From Taenia hydatigena (Eukaryota; Platyhelminthes; Cestoda; Cyclophyllidea; Taeniidae), in contig JADWOT020000004.1 in assembly GCA_036345935.2 (NCBI GenBank), forward strand, positions 14,151,467 to 14,215,466: a stretch of DNA of 64,000 bases, read 5' to 3'. How positions within the stretch are numbered: position 1 is the stretch's first letter; each line of letters opens with the position of its first letter. Under the pieces are notes generated by a model. The model made no database searches. It saw nothing but the letters and a program-made list of their open reading frames with translations, and had not been told where the DNA came from. This document shows, one piece after another, positions 58,868 through 64,000 of this stretch. A program made the position numbers and the translations under genes.

Positions 58868-60535
58868 CGGTCAGCAGAGAGAAATTGTGGGCCATCGAGT
58901 TGGTAAAGCCCCACCTACTGGGTGCTATTTCAGTAGTATCGACATCTTACCTCAAGATTTAATCGTTGAAATAGGCAGGGTGACGTGTGGAATGATGCGC
59001 TTTTCACTGTATGTGCCAACCTCCACCTCCCATCCTCTTCTCTTCCTCCTTCCTTCCCTTCACAGACAGCCATACACTCTACACAAGGCAGAGCTGAATT
59101 CAACACTTCCCCTTCCAATCAACTTCTACACCATTTGTTTGAGCATACCCCACGATTTACCCATGGTCATGAGGCCACGCCACAAAGTAATCCAGCAAGC
59201 ACCACTCCAGTTGCTGTGAATCCCTGCTGTCAGAGGTAACACCTGCGCAAAATACGCATGGGTATGGTTGAAATCACAAATGATAGGCAAAAGAGATCAT
59301 AATTAACTCAAGCAATAAGGAAGAGGACAATTGCATTTCAGACATACAAGGAGTCGATCATTCCTATTCCCTTCTTCAAGATATCAATGAGCAGCACGAG
59401 CCATCTGTGTGCCAAACCCTACTCACCGCTTGTAACCCCTAAGTTCCTCCGCGTCAACGAAATGATCGCTTTATCGACAGGCACCTAGGGGTAGCAGCAG
59501 TGGCAGGATTATCGTCAGTAGTGCCCTTGTTAACGGATGCAACGGGAACTGGCAGTGCTTCTGTAACAGTGTACATGTTCTACTCATCGACAGTGACGAT
59601 GAATCCGCTGTTAGAAGCCATAATCAGAATGAATAATTTAATAATATTGACACACGGTGAGGGACACGATGAAAGATGTGGTATGTACAACTCCATACAC
59701 AAGACATCGCCCCATAGATGCGATCTTGTGACGAAAGAAGAAGGCAGAGATCTTGACCATCTCAGATTGACAGTCATGCTGAGTGTCCTGCAAAGGGAAA
59801 TTGAAGGTGGTGCTTTCGTGTCTTTTCATGACATAGAGACTAACACCACCTTTGCCGCATCGCAGTCCTGCTCTATAGGAGGCGCAATAGGAGGAGCCAA
59901 CTGAGTAAATGAAAACAATTTACGAAGAGGCACCTAAGGGCAGCCCAAATGTCGAATATAATGACAGCGACTAATCAATGTTTCCAAATTAGTATCATGA
60001 GCACCACGGGCAATGAGTGGTGAATGTGGACAACGAAAGACGAATGGAACTTACAAAAGCGGAATCGGCATAAAATGTCAGAGAAGAAGAAGAAGCAGAA
60101 AGAAAATGGTTGACTTTGGTTTTGGAGAGCGTCAGAGTGGGGAAACGAAATGGCAGATTAGTTCTGGCCAAATTGAAGTGCTGCACATAAAATAAGATGT
60201 GATACCTTAGAAGAGTATAAGCAGTTGAGGTGCCATTCACCCCAGCCTGACTTCTCCTCGCTTACCAGTGCCTCTAAAATAGGCGAATGATGCTGTACAA
60301 GTAATCGTGATCCAGTGCGTCAACTGCTGATTTCGTTCGCACAACATGATGTGCGAAGAGGCATAAAGATGATGAAAGTGTGAACAAGATAAAGAAGTTT
60401 GCGATGTGCCCATAAATGTGACCAGAAATTATAAATTTAGGGTACAAATGATTTTTCTTGACCTTTTGCTTTTGTATACTCTTGCCCCCACTCGAGAGGA
60501 GTGTGGGTTTGATCCGACCTCTCCACGGTGAATAG
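58868..60535 (+). repeat. Segmental repeat C, copy 2 (with 3' part of repeat A)
   Basis: 58870-59245 carries the repeat-A pseudo-exons with the same 57-nt intron (59009-59065). 59249-60535 matches 26310-27530 in direct orientation. A frame at 59500-59904 (134 codons) includes about 54 bp not found in copy 1 (around 59568-59622). Substitutions fall about equally on protein-changing sites on both strands, so no coding role is claimed. Confidence 0.8.
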
Positions 60536-62351
60536 AGAGGGGTAAAGGAGCCGACAAAGATAATAAAAGAGTGAGAGTATGTGAGAAAAGTGCTGCCACG
60601 ATGGGATGTATGAGCATCGAGTGATAGTTAAATTAGTATATTTTGGAGGTTTTCCATCAGCCCATCCTCTTATTCACGCAACTGATGTAAGCATGATCGA
60701 AGGAATGGGATTTAATAAATAGAGTTGGGAATGTGCAAGCAGCAGCCGAAGAATTTGCCGTGGCCATGCAGCAGGTATCTATTGTCATGCCCAATTAGAA
60801 AGGCTACTATTTGATCCGCGCCAGTATGGGAGAAAATGAAGCAAAGTTTAGGAAAAAGGTCAAGTTAGACATATGTGGCTGTTTCTTTAAATATGAAGAG
60901 GAGGATTAGTAGAGGACATAGATAAGAAATTACATTACTAAGCTCTACGAATGGCCAAGAAGGCTAAAAGGTAATTGCATTGTTTCCATTTAGGCCACAA
61001 CTTCTAATGTCAACGACATAAATTGTCATTTTATTGACACTGATTATGATCGCTCTAGTCACTGTTGATAAAGGTGAGGCCATCATAATTCCCGTGAGAT
61101 AGATTTCAGTGCAGCTCTCCTAATTTAGTGTCATTTTCAGCACAATTGTAATACAATTTCGAATCTAATTGTGATCTGAGGAAAGGGGTTGGAGTGGTAT
61201 TGCTAATTGTTTGACGGTGAAGTTCAATCATTGTAACCTTTGTCTTCCCAACCACACGTATAATTCACTAATATGCCAGATTGGATGAGAATATTAGCCT
61301 ACGCGGGTCAGCACCACTTCCACCAGCCAATAATTTAGCACTTAGCGTNNNNNNNNNNNNNNNNNNNNNNNNNNNNNNNNNNNNNNNNNNNNNNNNNNNN
61401 NNNNNNNNNNNNNNNNNNNNNNNNNNNNNNNNNNNNNNNNNNNNNNNNCCAATAGTTTGCATTTGTACTGAGGCGTCAATTCTTAATCTACCCAGCGTTT
61501 CGCCATTGATTGTAGACGTCACAAGAAAGCTCTCGGTTACAAACATGCCTGCTGCCAAAAAACTTCCAGCGAAATATTTGTTTGCTCAACTAGTGGGATG
61601 GGCTGACTTCGGGCCATGCTGGCAGCCCTAGTATTATGCCCTCTTCTGCCTTAAATAAATTCTCGGCACCCTACGTCTAGATTGCGAAATAAGGCCTTTT
61701 AAAGAATATGTGAAAGTATAAAAGTCATGCTGGGGGTAAACCACATGCGAATAGTTTATTAGAGCTGTGTTTACTAAACATGGCTAGCCAAGTTGTCAAA
61801 CGGGAATCACATCTGCTCAAACCCCATATTTAAGCCTGAACACAGGTCCAGCAGTGTTCGTTCGTTCAGCACTAACTACAGCGCACGTGTTGCAGCACTT
61901 CCAGTATCTTACCCAGCTCAGCCTTAAAGGAAACCTTTATGTGTGCAAAATGCCTTAGGATACAAGCTAACCCCATCCTATACGGAGCACACAGAGAAAG
62001 TGTGCGTCACGGTAAGTCCCACTCCCCTTTCCAAGGCGTGTATTGATGCACAAGCATTACTTAGAATTCAGGGAGAATGAGTGCTTTGCATCCATTTATT
62101 TGCTGCACCACCAGTGCGCCTTTCGATGATTCACTCAACACTATCACCATCAATTTAAACATAGCATAGAATGTTTGTCAGCATGCTGTCTGGATTGCTT
62201 AAGGATGGATGCAACACCTTATGGCAGATATGGAGGCTCATTAAAACGACAGCCCTACCAATAAGGCAATGACTCAAAGTAAAAGCTACTCCTTCAAATG
62301 CACCACCCCAATTCCAACGATAACTATTTTTACCATTTTCTCACTCGACCA
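60536..62351. other. No gene seen; contains the assembly gap
   Basis: Plain DNA on both sides of the N run. Frames that span the gap are meaningless. Confidence 0.4.
61349..61448. other. Assembly gap (100 N)
   Basis: Exactly 100 unknown bases, the usual placeholder for a gap of unknown size, so real distances across it are not known. Confidence 0.98.
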
Positions 62352-62757
62352 TACGACTACCCACCACCGTCTCGCATGTGTGACACACCTTACCACTTCT
62401 TTCTCCCTTCCTTCCTTCCGTCCCTCCTTTCTCTTTCCTCCTATTCTCTGAAATGCAAGCCTGCTGTCCCACCGGTGTGGTATGTGTTGGTTCTTTCCTT
62501 ACCACCACCATCGAAAATGCACATACTGGATGTGCTGCATAAATCCCTTCAACACTCACACCCGTCTTCCCGTCACACGCAGCAACAGAAACCCACTACT
62601 AATGTCATTTGAGTAACACTTTTATTCCACTCGCATTTCTAGCTCACTGGCATTGTGAGGCGACAGTACAGCCCCATCGTTGTGGATGGTTGCTATTACT
62701 TCCACAAGCACATTCAACGCACCTACACCACAAAGCAGCACATCTTTCCAGTCGTGC
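62352..62757 (+). repeat. Segmental repeat D, copy 2
   Basis: Direct repeat of 29108-29525, completing the B-C-D order seen at 24.9-29.5 kb. It has a shorter pyrimidine tract and about 30 bp extra near 62640. Confidence 0.8.
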
Positions 62758-62992
62758 CAGTAATAAGTATCATGAGGCTGTCGATTGAATTTATTGATCG
62801 TGTCACACACTTAAACAAAAGCTCTTTCTTTTGGTCTACATTTCACTTTGGCTTGTCGATCACTTTGGTTTTTCCGTTGGCGATTTTTCTTTCTCGCGCG
62901 GACCCTCGTGGACATGGCGCAAGCAGTGTCCACGAGGAGAGGTAGGTGCTCGCCCTTACACACACACCTCTACTAACCTCATTGTCATGCAG
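62758..62992. other. Spacer between repeat D2 and the exon-like block
   Basis: No gene is recognised; it ends in the acceptor-like sequence before 62993. Confidence 0.4.
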
Positions 62993-63120
62993 GTTGCCAA
63001 AGACGCCAACAGGCTGTCTTTCACAAAGCACTTCAGACAGATATTCATGTGGACGGAGAGCAAGTGGAGCAGGTGGAGGAGATGGAGAACTCGACTGGCG
63101 CATCTGATGCGAAGCTGGTG
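62993..63120 (+). pseudogene. Exon-like block, unknown gene
   Basis: A possible internal exon: an acceptor (tcattgtcatgcag) precedes 62993, and a GTGAGA donor follows at about 63121. In one frame it reads QQAVFHKALQTDIHVDGEQV, then EQVEEMENSTGASDAKL. An inverted relative at 63640-63776 keeps HKA.QT..HV..E.V.Q...ENS...ASD.K with conservative exchanges (D/E, I/V, Q/K) and has an in-frame stop, which suggests that this frame was once the coding one. Downstream 63120-63410 is purine-rich with a long Arg/Glu/Gly frame (to 63480) that I do not trust. The family is not recognised. Confidence 0.38.
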
Positions 63121-63639
63121 AGATTCCAACTGATGCTGCAATTCTTCGCTTCGCCTCCAAGTCATTCGATGCGGAGGCGGCAGCGACGGTCGGCAGAAAC
63201 GGAAGGAGATACCGGCGCCGCAGACACGACCTACGGTGTTACCGACCTTCCGGATGAGTACGAATGGAGGGACGAAGGAGGAGGTAGTGATGTGGATTGC
63301 GCAAGGGGCCTTTGCGCTGAAAGGAGGAGGAGAAGACGGATGGAGATAAAGGGCCGTTTCGAAGAGGGACGAGGACAGGCAGGAAAAGGAGGAGGTGCCA
63401 GTGGAGCGGGAGCGTACATACATACCTGCTCTCTCGCAGCCTCCACACCTACCGAGTCACATTATGCCCACCTTGAATAATCAATGGAAAAAAAGTCTAC
63501 TTAATTTCTTTACCTCAGCGTACTCACCTAATCCTCAAATGAAGGCCTGGCAATAATTTATCTTTGACAGGTGATTGATGGATGCACCTCAACGCCTTAG
63601 GCCTTATCTAGCGACTTCCACTATTCGTCGCTATTTGCC

Positions 63640-63776
63640 AAACTTCACATCAGATGCGACTGCTTGCGAGTTCTCCCTCCGCCCACACTGCCCATTCTGT
63701 CCCACTTTCTCTGCTTCCACATGAACATTCGTCTGAGGTGCTTTGTGTCAGACAGCTTCATCTCTTCTTTGGCAAC
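63640..63776 (-). pseudogene. Inverted, decayed copy of the exon-like block at 62993
   Basis: The reverse complement matches 62993-63120 from gttgccaaaga to the end of the block. It contains TGA within the shared frame and lacks the donor. The 0.5 kb between the two copies forms the loop of a small imperfect inverted repeat. Confidence 0.55.
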
Positions 63777-64000
63777 TCACATACAACCTTTCTTATTCTC
63801 GTTCTTCTTCTTCTTGTTTGTTCAAATGCATCTCTTTTGTTCATCAGACGAACGCCTTATCTCACTGATCACTTAGTAGGCGGCAGGATGGCGGTGATGC
63901 CGCAGAATCCACCTTACTGTCGGTTTGGGCTCCTCACTCTCCAACGCCCATTTCGAAGCATTAAATACCACATCCCGACTCTGTCTTATGGTCGTTGAGT
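63777..64000. other. No gene seen at window end
   Basis: Overlapping frames run through here to 63998 without recognisable motif; they may be cut by the window edge. Confidence 0.3.

Noticed and set aside
61268..61631. Open frames on both strands near 61.4 kb
   Set aside because: They span the 100-N gap and exist only because unknown codons are not stops.

Overview
This is a eukaryotic, gene-poor contig piece, almost certainly from an invertebrate metazoan. The signs are short introns with GT...AG ends (57 to 63 nt), decayed Ty3/gypsy elements, many microsatellites, relics of animal genes (histone H4, a CDK5-like kinase, a C1GALT-like galactosyltransferase, C2H2 zinc fingers) and no bacterial-style coding density. 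A helminth (flatworm or nematode) is my best guess from composition and intron size, but I cannot place it firmly. A run of exactly 100 N at 61349-61448 marks a scaffold gap.

Layout. From 1 to about 23 kb the DNA is a gene graveyard: a histone H4 fragment (4.4 kb), Ty3/gypsy pol fragments (5.2, 15.5, 19.15 and 20.7 kb), C2H2 finger relics (8.1-8.4, 13.1, 17.1 and perhaps 19.7 kb), a C1GALT-like fragment (10 kb), a broken multi-exon gene (11.1-11.7 kb, minus) with a paralogous exon at 18.8 kb, and a CDK5-like kinase pseudogene (18.5 kb). From 23 to 34.5 kb lie repeated segments called A, B, C and D here. B, C and D recur in the same order and orientation at 55.7-62.8 kb, so the two flanks are direct segmental duplicates. 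A 280-bp GC-rich island with a duplicated CCAAT plus AAGGTCA module sits at 27.75-28.03 kb.

The centre of the window is a large inverted repeat (36247-44263 against 45840-53470) with about 1.6 kb of spacer. Over 36301-42925 / 46743-53363 the arms look almost identical: I found only two substitutions and one 4-bp repeat-unit difference in the parts I compared. Each arm carries one copy of an F-box gene family. The left copy (42902-43870, minus) has an F-box start in another frame; the right copy lost 578 bp, including its first 165 codons, at a TGCA microhomology. An intact 306-aa relative (53478-54398, plus) lies just outside the right arm, and a 3' fragment of the same family (34676-35010) lies outside the left arm.

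The only open reading frames I regard as credible proteins are the two F-box family members, and the left-arm one is probably damaged. F-box proteins normally couple substrates to SCF ubiquitin ligases; the C-terminal half here may be a degenerate GTPase-like fold as in FBXO4, which is inference. The most notable structure is therefore an F-box gene family embedded in, and being rearranged by, a young palindrome flanked by direct segmental duplications.
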